Below are positions 1-11,000 of a stretch of DNA of 64,000 nt, one piece after another. The position numbers were made by a program, and so were the translations under genes. The stretch lies in NCBI GenBank assembly GCA_002812745.2, contig NCSJ02000055.1, forward strand, positions 108,782 through 172,781, given 5' to 3'. The notes beneath the pieces were generated by a model, which saw nothing but the letters and a program-made list of their open reading frames with translations, was not told the DNA's origin and searched no databases. This DNA comes from Scytalidium lignicola (taxonomy: Eukaryota; Ascomycota; Leotiomycetes). How positions within the stretch are numbered: position 1 is the stretch's first letter; every line of letters starts with the position of its first letter.

Positions 1-828
1 CAACAAGCTTCAAAAAAATCCGCTCCTGCGTCCACGCAGTTTACCTTCACCTGCGAATCTCAAATACCCGGGACAGTTTCATGGCCTGGACCCAATATCA
101 GTGCAAATATGTCTCCTAATCAAGCACCTACTAGGGCAATGAGTACTCATGCTACCCAGACAAGCCCAGTCCCTACTAGTGCTAATGTTACTCCTGGCGT
201 AGCACAAGCTAAGAAGGGGCTTCCAATTTCGCAGCAGAATCTAAACGCGCAAAAGCAATCGCCGACTCCCGCTGCACCAGCTAAGAAACCTCGTCGTCGA
301 ACGGGCAAAGAATATCTCATTGCAGCTCGCCAGCGACGTCAGCAACAAGAGTATCAAAACTATCATCACCCGCCAGCACCTGAAGATATCTGGATCTGCG
401 AGTTCTGCGAATATGAGCGTATATTTGGTACCCCTCCAGAGGCTTTAATCAAGCAATACGAAATCAAAGATAGACGTCTTAGAAAGCAGGAAGCAGAGAG
501 ACGAAGATTACTGGAGAAAGCGAAGATGAAAGGACGCAAAGGAAAGAAGAGTAACAAGACGGCGCCAAAAACAGCACCTGCAGTCAGTGATCGGCAATCG
601 CAACATCCACAGACCCAACCTACAGGTATGAATCAGAGCCAAAGTCAAAGTCAGGGTACACAAAGTGAAGAGTTTTATGAAGATGACTACGATGATGAGT
701 ATGGACAGGAAGATCAAGCTGGACTACCTCTATCTACATCGCACGTAGCAAACCACGAGGTCCTGCATCCAGATACGGGACCTCAAGCCTCTTCTCAAGG
801 AGGTGGTAATGTTCAACATGTGCATTAA
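1..828 (+). CDS. Uncharacterised fungal CxxC protein, 3' part
   Basis: The reading frame is open from the first base to a TAA at 826-828, so the gene starts left of the window and about 275 residues are visible. The first in-window ATG (109) is not a convincing start because the frame continues upstream. Low-complexity Ser/Thr/Gln/Pro sequence surrounds one compact conserved-looking core: RRRTGKEYLIAARQRR, then WICEFCEYERIFG with a CxxC pair, then a highly charged helix rich in Arg, Lys and Glu that may be a coiled coil or nuclear localisation signal. An acidic EDDYDDEYG stretch lies near the C-terminus. I recognise the layout as a fungal hypothetical protein but know no function. The CxxC could bind metal only if partner cysteines lie upstream or on another chain. 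Confidence 0.75.
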   Translation, partial: QQASKKSAPASTQFTFTCESQIPGTVSWPGPNISANMSPNQAPTRAMSTHATQTSPVPTSANVTPGVAQAKKGLPISQQNLNAQKQSPTPAAPAKKPRRRTGKEYLIAARQRRQQQEYQNYHHPPAPEDIWICEFCEYERIFGTPPEALIKQYEIKDRRLRKQEAERRRLLEKAKMKGRKGKKSNKTAPKTAPAVSDRQSQHPQTQPTGMNQSQSQSQGTQSEEFYEDDYDDEYGQEDQAGLPLSTSHVANHEVLHPDTGPQASSQGGGNVQHVH

Positions 829-1411
829 CATGGGATGGTGGTTGGAAGATGAATGTCAGATTATCCTCTCCAAGATAACTGGGTACTTCCAAATAGTCTA
901 ATGCATAGATGCCAAGGTTCACGAGAAATTCTCGGCTTGTCAAACAAACAATACTACGCTTCTCAATACATTTCCCTGAGCCTTTAACTCATTGATTGGC
1001 CAGTTCCAGCCCAGGATGATAGATTGAAAGCAAAGTACTGTCAGCCGGCTGCATTATCCATTTCATTTTACCCATTATCTGTAGATTACTCCTCTCATAA
1101 AAAATCCATAGTTCTGGCCGCTGGAAGAGCTTGATTATGGTGTTCACTGGTTCACAGTGGCATAGTGGTGGATTATCAAAAGAGAACTGGCCGGCTTGTA
1201 TGTTCGATATAGCTAGTTCCTTGGTCCACCCAATTCATCTTCCATTAATGTCTTGCATCTCCATCCCGTGCAAAAACGTAAGTACTGGAGCAAACTGAAC
1301 GGCCCAGCCCCATCGTTAGGTAAAGTAATGCGGGTTAATTCTTTTAACATTTTTTTTTTACATGAAACCACAAAGAGGAATGTTTCTAAGTTACTCTTAA
1401 CTAGCCGTCAT
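829..1411. other. Convergent 3' intergenic space
   Basis: This space lies between the end of the CxxC-protein gene (+) and the end of the oxygenase gene (-). I see no gene in it. It presumably holds both 3' UTRs. Confidence 0.6.
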
Positions 1412-2420
1412 TTAATCCATATCCATCTCAGTATCGTCTCCTTTCTTTTCTAGCTCATACATAAGGTCCGTCCTCATAGTATATTTCACACCTGCAGTTA
1501 CTTCATCACCGGAATGAAGTAGCCTCCTATGTTGGAAGATAAGTACCCTCCCAGCTTTAGGATCGACATCTAGGCGTCTTTCCATGTTGGAAGAATGAAA
1601 AGTAGTCGCTCCTCCTCTCAATATTTTAGAATCCACTTTATCCCCAGATTCCGCTTCCAATAACTGAGCTGAATCGTTAAGGTAAAGATGGGCGGTGAAG
1701 AACGATCGCTGTGATTCATCTGGTGTGCGATATGCAGAATCGCAGTGTGCTGGTGCGAGAAGTTAGTATTTTATCCTTATTAATTTGACTCGAACGCAGT
1801 AGCTTACCTCTAAAGTATTGTCCAGGACCATACTTCAAAAATCTCATACGTTCATTCAGTCCTTGCTTGGTAATAACCCACTTCTCACCATCATAATATC
1901 CACCTAGCACGTGCTTCTGCTCCTCCCCGTCCAACCTCTCCAGCTTCCCCCTAAGGCCTTCCGCCTGTAAACACCGGTGCCAAAGTTTTGAGACCAAGTT
2001 CGGAGTATCCCAGATGATTCGATCCGAGTTCCTGTAACTAATGTCTAAGATTTCTCGTCCTGCTCCTACATTGACCATCGCTGGTTTCCAGGGATTTTCT
2101 TGTTCTGGATCTATGCCTGTGGACTTCTCCGCCAATTCAATCAACGTTTTGCATTCTTCCTGGGAGAGGACCCCGTCTAAGACAAAAGCTAACAATCCAT
2201 CATATTCTGGCAATGTCGTATTCTTGAAATCTATCTGTGTCACAGAAATGTTCTTTGACGAAGGAAGCGATGAGAGGAAGGATTCTGGTATATCCACTGG
2301 GACTGAGGTGTAGGACGTCTCTACTATTCTGAATGGATCTCGTCTTCTGCGTTGTGAACTAGGATTCGAGTTGGATGAGGATGTAATAGCAGATCTTGCT
2401 TTTTGTAGAAGGAAAGCCAT
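1412..2420 (-). CDS. 2-oxoglutarate/Fe(II)-dependent oxygenase (prolyl 4-hydroxylase-like)
   Basis: Two exons, 1808-2420 and 1412-1749, join across a 58-nt intron (donor GTAAGC, branch TACTAAC) to give 316 residues. The join creates the sequence YFRAHCDSAYR, which supplies the iron-binding HxD of the double-stranded beta-helix fold. The distal His follows in LLHSGDEV, and the 2-oxoglutarate-binding Arg in KYTMRTD. A second landmark is LKYGPGQYF just before HxD, typical of the P4H-like branch. There is no signal peptide or ER retention signal, so a cytosolic or nuclear enzyme is likelier than a collagen-type hydroxylase. The substrate is unknown. Family membership is secure and the precise role is not. 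The start ATG at 2420 opens a disordered, Ser- and Arg-rich N-terminus. Confidence 0.88.
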
Positions 2421-3113
2421 TGTGAGGCGATTTATTCCAGGTTATTTGACTGTTGTACTGGAGGGGATGTAATTAGGTTAAAATGTAGCAGCTCAGCTTA
2501 GAATATTAAATGGCGGAGGAAATAAGTAGATAGAAGCTGGGTGGTTCGACAAAAATGAAATGTGTGGACATGAGATGAATAAATAGCTCATGGATCACGC
2601 TTAAAAGCACAGTTATCATAACATTGTTATGGACTTATGATGGTGTTGTTGCCTGCGAATGATGGAGACTCACTAAGCTTCAGCCTCATACATAAGCACG
2701 GCCAGTACGAGTATGCCTCGTTAAGTTACTGTTTGTCTCGAAATACTCTCCACTTAATTTTCGGCATATCTTGAGGCTTTCATTTGCAGTCGTTAATCTG
2801 ACTCATTCAAGTCAGATAAACAGGTATGATGATGGTTTGCTAGGTAACATTTTGAACGAGCGTCGTGTAGATAGGCAGCCAACTCGTATTATTTATTGAC
2901 CACCGTAGCATTATCGTAGTTATACCTTATGTTTCGTGCTCTTTTACTTCATTTCATGTACTCCAGATATTCAGAATCAATCTATATGTATATATACTCT
3001 ATGCTCTTTCTTGAACTCTCAAGACCTCAATCTCATTTATCATATCTCATTCCTAGCGCTAAATTCNTCCCCTGCAGTGGACATCTATGCAAATAATGTA
3101 TGCCATCTCACAA
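2421..3113. other. Intergenic: 3' UTR of HAD gene and promoter of oxygenase gene
   Basis: Both neighbours are on the minus strand. No supported gene was found. One ambiguous base lies at 3067 next to a pyrimidine stretch. Confidence 0.55.
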
Positions 3114-3995
3114 TTATACATAAATTCCGAAATTACGGTATGGAAAATTTTCTAAACTGGGAAGATGCGTACCCCAGCCATCGTCAACCTCCCCCAGTTG
3201 ATGTTCATCACCTATCGGGACCAACCCAATCCTCCCAGCAAGCACCTTTTGCTCCAGCCCCCGATACTCAGTAGCTAAACCAGCATGCGGGACCCAGACG
3301 ACCCTCATTTTTGCCCTTCTTGCAGCTTCAACCCCAGGGACACTGTCCTCAAACACTAAACATTCTTCAGGCGTGATTGGACTTTCGCCTTCTGAAAGGC
3401 TGTCATTGATTGTCTTCAACGCCATCAGAAAGATATCCGGCGCTGGCTTCCCTCGACCCTTCTGCAACCTTGGATCATCTCCTAGCACGCGGCGGTGCTC
3501 AAGAAAGGCGTTGAAAAGCTTTTGATTTTCTAGCTTTGATACTTTTAACTGAAAATTTTCTTTGATGCTACTTGATGCTAAAGCAATATGGACCTTGTCC
3601 CCATTGACATTGTTCGCCGATGTGAGAGTCAGCAATAGTTCTTCGACGCCTGGAAGAGGCTTGCAGTGAGGAAAATGCAACATCTGCTGCTCTTTTTGCT
3701 CCTGGTCGTACTGCTCACGGGAAATTGGCAATTGAGCCCAGCTGTGAAATACTTCGCCAGTGGAAGAGCCCGGAACTCCCATGAGCTTGGCTTTTATTGA
3801 CCAAGGTATAGGTGGTCGGCCATATTTCTCAAGAATATTATTGGCGCAGAGGGTGTACATGTCCTCCTATGCACTATCAGTACGACCTACAGAGCTTCTA
3901 TATTCCCTGGTGCCTACTGTGTTGATCAAGAGACCGTCCATATCAAATATACATGCTCGTACAGGAGGGAAACTGGCGGTGACTGTGAGAGTCAT
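3114..3995 (-). CDS. HAD-superfamily phosphatase (pseudouridine-5'-phosphatase/beta-PGM-like)
   Basis: Exon 1 (3918-3995) encodes MTLTVTASFPPVRACIFDMD and continues to GLLINT. A 51-nt intron (3867-3917) follows, then exon 2 (3114-3866), for 276 residues. The join restores the HAD motif I context DMDGLLINTED, with both catalytic aspartates. Motif II is ALASSSIKEN, the motif III lysine is in GKPAPDIF, and motif IV is CLVFEDSVPG with its acidic pair. A helical cap sits between motifs I and II (subclass I), as in eukaryotic HDHD1-like and GS1-like phosphatases, which remove phosphate from small metabolites such as sugar phosphates or pseudouridine 5'-phosphate. The substrate cannot be read from sequence. 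The next gene on the other strand is divergent, with a 481-bp shared upstream region. Confidence 0.9.
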
Positions 3996-4476
3996 TCTTT
4001 ACGTTTCGGGGTTTTCCTTTCCCACGGACAAGGAAGGATACTCGAAAAACTTACTCTGACTTCTTTACAGAATCCATATTTGATTGAAATTAGCCGTGCT
4101 TAAACCCTAGAATTTGGGTTTCGATCGAGCACAATTTCGATGGCGTGAGAGAATCTCGTTTCATAACTACTGCACCTCTGAAACCTAGAAAATAGGCGGT
4201 ATATGAGTAAATCTGGTTCGGTTTTCGAGGGTAAAACCACCAAGGAATATCCTGCTAGAGTCCATCATGAACCTTGGATAGAACTCTTTATTTTTATCGT
4301 CTCAAAAACAAAATTATCCACATTCCTAACAAAGGTAGTAGTATGTTTACAAGGTAACATCCGACTTCGTAACTGTTCATCCCACCTTTCTACCCCGCAT
4401 GTCTTTTTGTCTAAATCGCACAAATCTTTTATAAAGCTTTCTTATCTATATTTTTACTTAAAATATATTTATTTCA
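3996..4476. promoter_or_regulatory. Divergent promoter region, HAD phosphatase / MFS transporter
   Basis: This 481-bp stretch lies between two divergent start codons and contains no supported gene. The part next to the MFS start is T/A-rich. No individual factor site is claimed. Confidence 0.45.
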
Positions 4477-6205
4477 ATGGCTAGAGGTTTTGATGGCAAT
4501 GTAGAGGTTGAGGAGCTGCAAGAAATAGATCCGGCAGAGCCCGTACCATATTCCGTTATCCGGAGGCAGTTGGTCATTTTAGGTTGAGACCTCGATTCCT
4601 TAGCTTAGCCAATGCTAAACAGCATCCAGCTTTCTTCCCCCTCGCAGAAGCTATAGCATGGACATCGATATTTCCTTATATATATTTCATGGTCCAATCA
4701 TTTTCTGATTCTGAATCTGGCGAGAAAAATGCTGCCATTTATGCCTCGTTCATGGTCTCTTGTTTTACGTTTGGGGAGTTCATTATGGCTCCCCAATGGG
4801 CACGGATTAGTGATCGAATTGGCAGGAAACCAACATTACTTATCGGATCAATGGGAGCTGTGATCTCAGCCATAACCTTTGGGGTTTCAAGTTCATTGCC
4901 GATGGCTATGGTTGCCAGGACTCTGGGAGGAATGTTGAATCCAAACCTAGGAGTAATACCTACTTACATTGGGGAGATGGTAAGCAAAGAGCAACAAGGT
5001 ACTACCAAACCTCCTCTGCCGTTGATCAATTTTTGATTCTGTGGTTTCCACTGTAGCCATAGGATTCTCTATTGTTCCATCTCTTCTAGGAATAGGGTAG
5101 ATATGTTTCCATTCCGTCAAGATGGACCTAATCTAAAGTATATAGAGCTATTGTTGGACCCGTTATTGGAGGTTACCTGGCAGAGCCTGTCAAGAACTAC
5201 CCTTCTGTTTTCCACGAGGGTACAGTATGGGATCGCTTCCCGTACCTACTACCAAATCTTGTTGTTGTAGTGTTGCTCCTAGCAAGTTGCACATTGGGGC
5301 TTTTCTGGTTGAAGGAAGTTCATCCCAAGTTTAGAGATCGGTTTGACATCGGTCAGAGATTAGTTAATGCCGTCAAAAATTTCCGTCATAAAGGAGGCTG
5401 GAATGCCACCGAAGATGGATATACCCCTATCAGAGACGAGGAAGGGAATCCCGAGATCTCTGAAATTCCTGCAGCTAGAATTGACGAGATTGGAGAAACT
5501 AAACCTTCAGCATTTACAAAACAGGTCATTCTTCAGATAATATCTAACGCAATTCTTGGTTTTCTTACAATTGCAGCTCTTGCCATGATTCCAATCCTTC
5601 TGGCAACACCAACACAATCAACAGATCCAGAGAGTCCCCAGGGCCTGTTCAGAAATGCGGGTGGATTCGGGTTGGATACCACAGGTATCAGTAATATACT
5701 TCTATTCCAAGCTATAGCATCAATTCTCAGCCAATTTCTGGCTGTGCCAGCAATCATATCCAGAAAGGGGGCGCTGTCCAGTTATAGAATTGGGCTGTTT
5801 GTCCTTCTATGCACCTATTGTATAATGCCTTTTACCGCCGTCTTACCCTCTTGGGTAGGTATTGCTGCTATACTGGTTGTGTTATCAATATACGCACAAG
5901 CAGTTGGCCTTGTGCTCACTTGTTCGGCAATTTTGTGAGTTTTCCCTTCAGTGTATCTTCCGCGATTTGTGCTTATGATTTCTCCCAGAATTACCAACAC
6001 GGTACCCTCACTAGAAAACCTGGCCATTGTTAACGGTACAGCTGCTTCATTTGGATGTCTTGCACGGACTTTCGGTCCTGCTATCTCTGGGCCTTTATTT
6101 CGTTTGGGTCTCCAGATTGGCTATATTGGGTTGCCTTTCTGGTTACTTGGCGTGGTGACAAGCCTCGGCTTAATCGTCTCTATGTACCTCCGTGATCACC
6201 ACTAA
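4477..6205 (+). CDS. Major facilitator superfamily transporter, DHA1/ZIFL-like
   Basis: Five exons (4477-4582, 4648-4998, 5057-5096, 5146-5934, 5989-6205) give 500 residues in one continuous frame. The protein shows TM1 context AIAWTSIFPYIYFM, the MFS motif A region around ISDRIGRKPTLLIGS after TM2, the motif C-like region GAIVGPVIGGYLAEP in TM5, a long central cytoplasmic loop, and six further hydrophobic segments ending in LRDHH. This is the pattern of the fungal DHA1 branch related to zinc-induced facilitator-like proteins, which are proton-coupled exporters of small molecules. The substrate is unknown. The first splice is the weak point: donor GTTGAG is unusual and the join leaves TM1 a few residues shorter than relatives, although the branch TGCTAAAC and the pyrimidine tract before the acceptor look good. 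The other three introns are clear. Confidence 0.87.
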
Positions 6206-6688
6206 ATTATACTTATCTAGGAGGACGAGGTCGGGCTAAGGGGATACAGGATATTTTTCACATCAATATCGATGGATCCTGTTCTCGAATTAAAAGCGAT
6301 TGGGCACAATATTAGATTGGAGTGTTGGCGATATATATGAGGTTAAATGCAAACTAAACATTTTTTGAGGGTTCTCTTGGCGTAGGCAGAGAGGAAGCAT
6401 CCATTTTATAAACATAGACGACAAGATATACAGGAGATATGACTCTAAGCTGGCTCGCCGTGCAATATTGAGTTGCGGATATGTAGTCGTGTATGCTGGA
6501 GAGGAAAATTTTGCACCTACCATAGACGACCTTCTAAAATGATCAACCCGCTCATATCCGGCGAGTGCTAATATTTACAATAGTTGTACAATGTACAAAA
6601 TAATCCTTCCGCAATTATGATAGGCCACCAAATCTGTGACCAAATCTGTGAACGCCTTATCCTCATGATGTGGTCCACCCATGGTATG
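6206..6688. other. Convergent intergenic space
   Basis: It separates the MFS gene (+) from the PET191 gene (-). It presumably holds the two 3' UTRs, and no other feature is seen. Confidence 0.55.
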
Positions 6689-7123
6689 TTATAAGCCCTT
6701 TCCCTTATTATACTTTTCATTCTCCAACTCTCTCCAGTCCTTCTCTTCTGGCTCATTACCGCTGGTCTCCTTCACTGTTGAAAAGGCAGGTCTCCCTGCG
6801 TAAAGCTGATAGCCCTTATTTTGCGAGCCGCTCTCGCCATCTTTGTTCATGGAAATCGGATGATTCCCTCGAAATCTCTTTCTCATATCTACCATTCCGC
6901 GCTTACACTCCCCAAGGCCTTTCTTCAGTTGTTGGCATTTTGTAGGCATCGTCTCGAGGAGTGGAGAGCGAAGACAGTCGGCAGGTTTGTTCCGGTAGAC
7001 CATTACGCAGTCTGATTCTTGAAGGCATTGTGCTAGCGCATCGCCTGTTTCCTGATCAGGAATAAGTCCTTAGGGAAATGTGTTTAATTATTTCTTACGT
7101 ATATCTTTACATGAGCTGGGCAT
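6689..7123 (-). CDS. PET191: Cytochrome c oxidase assembly factor PET191/COA5
   Basis: A 25-nt first coding exon (7099-7123, MPSSCKDI plus one base) joins across a 54-nt intron (GTAAGA donor) to exon 2 (6689-7044), giving 126 residues. The N-terminus MPSSCKDIRDALAQCLQ carries Cys5 and Cys15 (CX9C). Cys21 and Cys32 form a CX10C pair, and Cys45 and Cys55 form another CX9C in KCQQLKKGLGEC. That cysteine pattern, followed by KRGMVDMRKRFRGNHP and GYQLYAG, matches PET191. The family is a small intermembrane-space protein needed for assembly of respiratory complex IV; it is imported without a cleaved presequence, consistent with the absence of one here. The C-terminal charged tail is fungal-specific. 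The splice is supported by exact completion of the conserved N-terminal pattern. Confidence 0.95.
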
Positions 7124-7805
7124 CGCAAAGGTGATTCCCGATTGGGTAATGAACTTTTTGGAGGGGAGATCTCGTGGATTGGAGAGATTGCGTAATTCTT
7201 GAAGGGATTGAAGGAAAGTCGTAAGAAGGATAAATAACAACAAAATAAAGGCAATGTGTATATTAATAAAGTATGTTCTTAACACAATTAGAAAGTAACC
7301 TTCAAATACTGTTTCGAGTCTACTGATATTGATCTTGCGACTCGATGTCGGCGGATATGGAAAATTGTTAACCCGAGAAGCTTCCACACGTTCCTGAACC
7401 CCTGGCCGGGAACTAGTTACTGGGATCCTCAGGATTTGACATTGGGATTTGATCAACTGTTTTCTATATTCGTTTGTTCTGGGAGGTTGCGTCTTGATTT
7501 TTGTGTCGCTATTTAGTCATGCTATAATATAGGGGTTGCAAATGGGCTCTGCCGTCCGTAATAGTCGAACAGAGATACAAGAACGAGGGCTCATTTGCAT
7601 GTGATCGGGACTTACATCATAGCTCCAAGAGGTCAGTCTGGACTCAGAAACCCATTGATATCTACGACAAATTGTTTAACGCGTAGTAGATCAAAATCAA
7701 AGCATCAACCGTCCTTAATTGTTTTGTCCACAACCTTTTCTTTCGTTGCTGCAGTTGTCGAATAATCACTAGCGCCGTCCCTTCGAAGCTCAAAACATAA
7801 GCAAT
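7124..7805. promoter_or_regulatory. Divergent promoter region, PET191 / lipase
   Basis: This 682-bp stretch lies between divergent start codons. Small open frames here overlap the PET191 leader on the minus strand and show no coding character. No specific element is claimed. Confidence 0.45.
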
Positions 7806-9557
7806 ATGCCTCGAATTCCTTTCCTGGGGCGTCTGAACGTGTAAATACGCACTCATTACTGCTCTTGATCATAACCTGACTGCATAAAGGGCGGAGTATG
7901 TTGCACTTTTCGGCTCTTTCATTCTCGTTGGATTAGAATTAATAATTCGTATCCTTACTCTAGCATTGCGTACGTTCTGTCACATTGTTGCAATGGTATC
8001 GTTTCTAACAAATATATAAGCTCCATCTATTATATCGCTCTGCTATCGGGCGTCTAGACGCCTTTTCAACCGATTGGCAACCTCCCAGACCAAGGAGGCA
8101 GAGGGAAGAAAGAGATGTGAGTTCTATAAAAACATATCTGCATGGACATACTAATCATCTCTAGCCGTAACCACTAAAATTAGAGATGCTTCTGACTTTG
8201 TGGACTTGTGTGCATATTATGGATATTATGCGGAAGAGCATATCGTGCAGACAGGCGATGGATATCTGCTAGGGCTTCACCGACTAGCCTGGAGAAAAGG
8301 AGAAGAAGACCAAAAGGTTAACAATGGCAGGAAGAGCCTCCACAAACGAGTGGTGTATCTCCACCATGGGCTATTGATGAACAGCGAAGTTTGGGTATGT
8401 TTGACGGACGTGCAAAGATGTCTACCTTTTGTATTGGTTGAGAATGGATACGATGTTTGGGTGAGTTACAAGCCATTGACAAAATGAAGACTGGCTAATG
8501 TATTCAGTTTGGGAATAACCGCGGGAACAAATATTCAAAGAAATCGGTTCATCATTCGCCAGCCGATATACCGTTCTGGGACTTCTCGATGGATGAGTTT
8601 GCCTTTTATGATGTCCCGGATAGCATTGACTATATTCTATCAACCACATCTCAACCATCTCTTTCATATATCGGTTTCTCCCAAGGAACTGCCCAGGCAT
8701 TCGCAGCATTGTCCATACACCCGAAGTTGAATGATAAAGTAAATGTGTTCATTGCTTTGGCGCCTGCAATGTCACCCGCCGGCCTCTCCAATGGAATAGT
8801 GGATGCTCTTATCAAAGCTTCACCACAAGTCCTTTTCCTGCTCTTTGGGCGACGATCTATTCTCAGTTCAGCCACCATGTGGCAGTCTATAATCTATCCA
8901 CCTATCTTCGTACGTCTCATAGACATGTCACTGGGCTTTCTCTTCGACTGGAAGACGCAAAATATCTCTCTCCCGCAGAAACTTGCAGCATACCCGCATT
9001 TGTACTCGTTCACCAGCACCAAGAGTGTTGTTCATTGGTTCCAAATTATCAGGACAAAGAGCTTCCAGATGTACGATGATGACGTGCCTCCTCCGCTTTC
9101 CTTGAGCAGCGCTAGCAAGTACACAAAGGTCGCACGATTTCCTACCCGCAATATCAAAACTCCAATTGTGCTTGTATACGGCGGCAGCGACTCGCTCGTT
9201 GATATAAAGGTTATGCTAAAAGAGCTCCCGTCTCATACTGTGGCCACTGAAATTCCACACTACGAGCACCTAGATTTTCTATGGGGTCAAGAGCTTGATA
9301 AACTAGTTTTCCCACACGTTTTCGATGCTCTGGACTCGTTCTCAGATGCCGAACATACAGAAGAAGAATACAATCGATATCGAAGCGCTCGTCACCAGAG
9401 TCTCACTGCGGGTGGAGCTCGACCGGCTGGGCTTGATGGTTATGCCAGTGACCACGATTCCAGTCAAATGGATGGGAGTGCCACTGATGGTAGCGCTGGT
9501 GACGCATCATTTCTGGCAAATTCGAGGCAACGACGAACAAGATTTACTGCAAATTAA
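7806..9557 (+). CDS. Membrane-anchored sterol esterase / acid lipase family (TGL1/YEH-like)
   Basis: Five exons (7806-7840, 7890-7969, 8021-8116, 8165-8460, 8508-9557) give 518 residues. The first three short exons encode MPRIPFLGRLNVAEYVALFG and a hydrophobic anchor (GSFILVGLELIIRILTLAL), followed by a basic stretch. The AB-hydrolase-associated lipase region starts at RDASDFVDLCAYYGYYAEEH. Other landmarks are YLHHGLLMNSEVWV (oxyanion region), GNNRGNKYSKKS, the nucleophile elbow GFSQG, a candidate catalytic Asp in GGSDSLVD and His in HYEHLDFLWG. The family hydrolyses steryl esters and sometimes acylglycerols at lipid droplets or the plasma membrane. The C-terminal 90 residues are low-complexity and probably disordered. 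Start choice rests on the restored anchor segment and frame-consistent introns, all 47-51 nt. Confidence 0.92.
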
Positions 9558-11000
9558 GGCCTTGTCTAAATGACCGAGCCAGAAAGAGGGTGTTCTCTAA
9601 TGGGGCTTTTCCTCAGCAGATCTTTTATACAGAAGGATAGAGAGGCTTTCGGACGCAATTGTATCAAAAAGGGGGAAGTTGTGGGACTGTGCATATGATC
9701 CGAGTTGCAGAGCATTGGTTTATGATTGCTAGGAGTTTGAGAAATAACATTGCAGAACAAATTAATCTGGATCCCAAGCAAAGGCTGAGAATGATTACAG
9801 ACGACGATGGTAGTGGGGAAATGGGGCCAGTATCCCAGAGGAATAAGTTGATTTCGGAGTTAGTTAGGCCGCCGTCATGGACCTAGGCTACGGGACAACG
9901 ACCATTTCTTTATAATTCCGATCTAAGTTACGAGAGAATTGCCATCTTTTGACTACGCATACCGTATTAATTATAATCTTAAACATATCGGGGTTTAGAT
10001 GACAGAGATACAGTACTTCCGTACAGTATGCTTATTACCGTATTCATCTCTGAAAGACAAACCGCTCGATAAGTTACGCGATAATTAGCGGCGGATGCGG
10101 ATGCGGATGCGAATGCGAGAAGCGAGAGAGTTAGGTGTGCTAATTAAGACGCTTCCGTAAATACTCCGCACCAAGGCTTGTAACTGTATCCAGCAGTTGT
10201 CTCCGCTCACGGCGTTGGCTGCGCGGCCGTTAGAGTGTCCAGCAAGGTCCAGCAGGTTACGCTCCAGCTCGTATTATGGATGGCATGATTCGTTGTAGAA
10301 GCTGCCCTGGTGCCCTTGGCCTGCCCTTGGCCCTCTTCACCATGGTGGGATCCGGAGGCGTAGAGGTACCTTTACTCGTCTGGACCCGTGGCGAGTGACT
10401 TTCGCATCAGCACCTCTTATGGTTGGTTGGTCTGTGTCGGGCTCGGATGAGGAAAAGTGGCCGGAACAAAGTGTTGCCCCAGGCAAGATGCATCCACAGT
10501 GTGGACTTTGTGCGTGGGTTCGGATTAGGGATCGTGTGAGGCGAGTCGGGACAATTATTCTTCTTTTCCTCGCGCCCAGCTATGACTACTAATAAATCAC
10601 TCTTGGCCCAGATCCTATCGTCTGCTGGAAGGATGTGGTAAGCTACGGCACCGTTCTTCCTTTTTCATCTTCTCCTTCCTTTCTGATATCCCATCCTCTG
10701 TGTGCCCTCTAGATCTCTTTTCATTTCAACCCCTCCTTATTTCCCTTCTCTGAGGATCCGTTTCTGGCAACGACAACGCTTTGTCAGAGCTAGAATTTTT
10801 CGGCGATAGCTACAGCTTTTTGCCTCTAATCACCTGAATCTTTTCCTCCCATCTTTCTCTAATCTTTCTCTCTCTCTAATCTTATCTTTTCTCTGATAAG
10901 CTCTTGGTTGTAAACACCTGGGCGTTTTATCCGGTCTACGATCTGGTTTCTTTTTGCAATCCTTAGATCCTTTAGACCTTCATATATCATCACCATCACC
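9558..11000. other. Intergenic region with CT-rich leader of RTA1 gene
   Basis: This 1.4-kb stretch lies between two plus-strand genes. No convincing gene is present; a 75-codon frame at 9659-9886 has no recognisable features. A GCGGAT-type hexamer repeat lies at 10091-10120. Pyrimidine-rich sequence from about 10839 to 10894 precedes the RTA1 start, as is common in fungal core promoters and leaders. Confidence 0.5.
10091..10120. repeat. GCGGAT hexamer tandem repeat
   Basis: Three exact GCGGAT units followed by GCGAAT and GCGAGA. A short imperfect microsatellite in non-coding DNA. Confidence 0.8.

Noticed and set aside
9659..9886. 75-codon frame after the lipase gene
   Set aside because: Could be a separate small gene or extended lipase tail, but there is no splice route or recognisable motif, and it most likely lies in the 3' UTR.
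10091..10120. Short hexamer array considered as a CRISPR-like or regulatory array
   Set aside because: The units are contiguous with no spacers, so it is a simple tandem repeat. No CRISPR array exists in this eukaryotic window.
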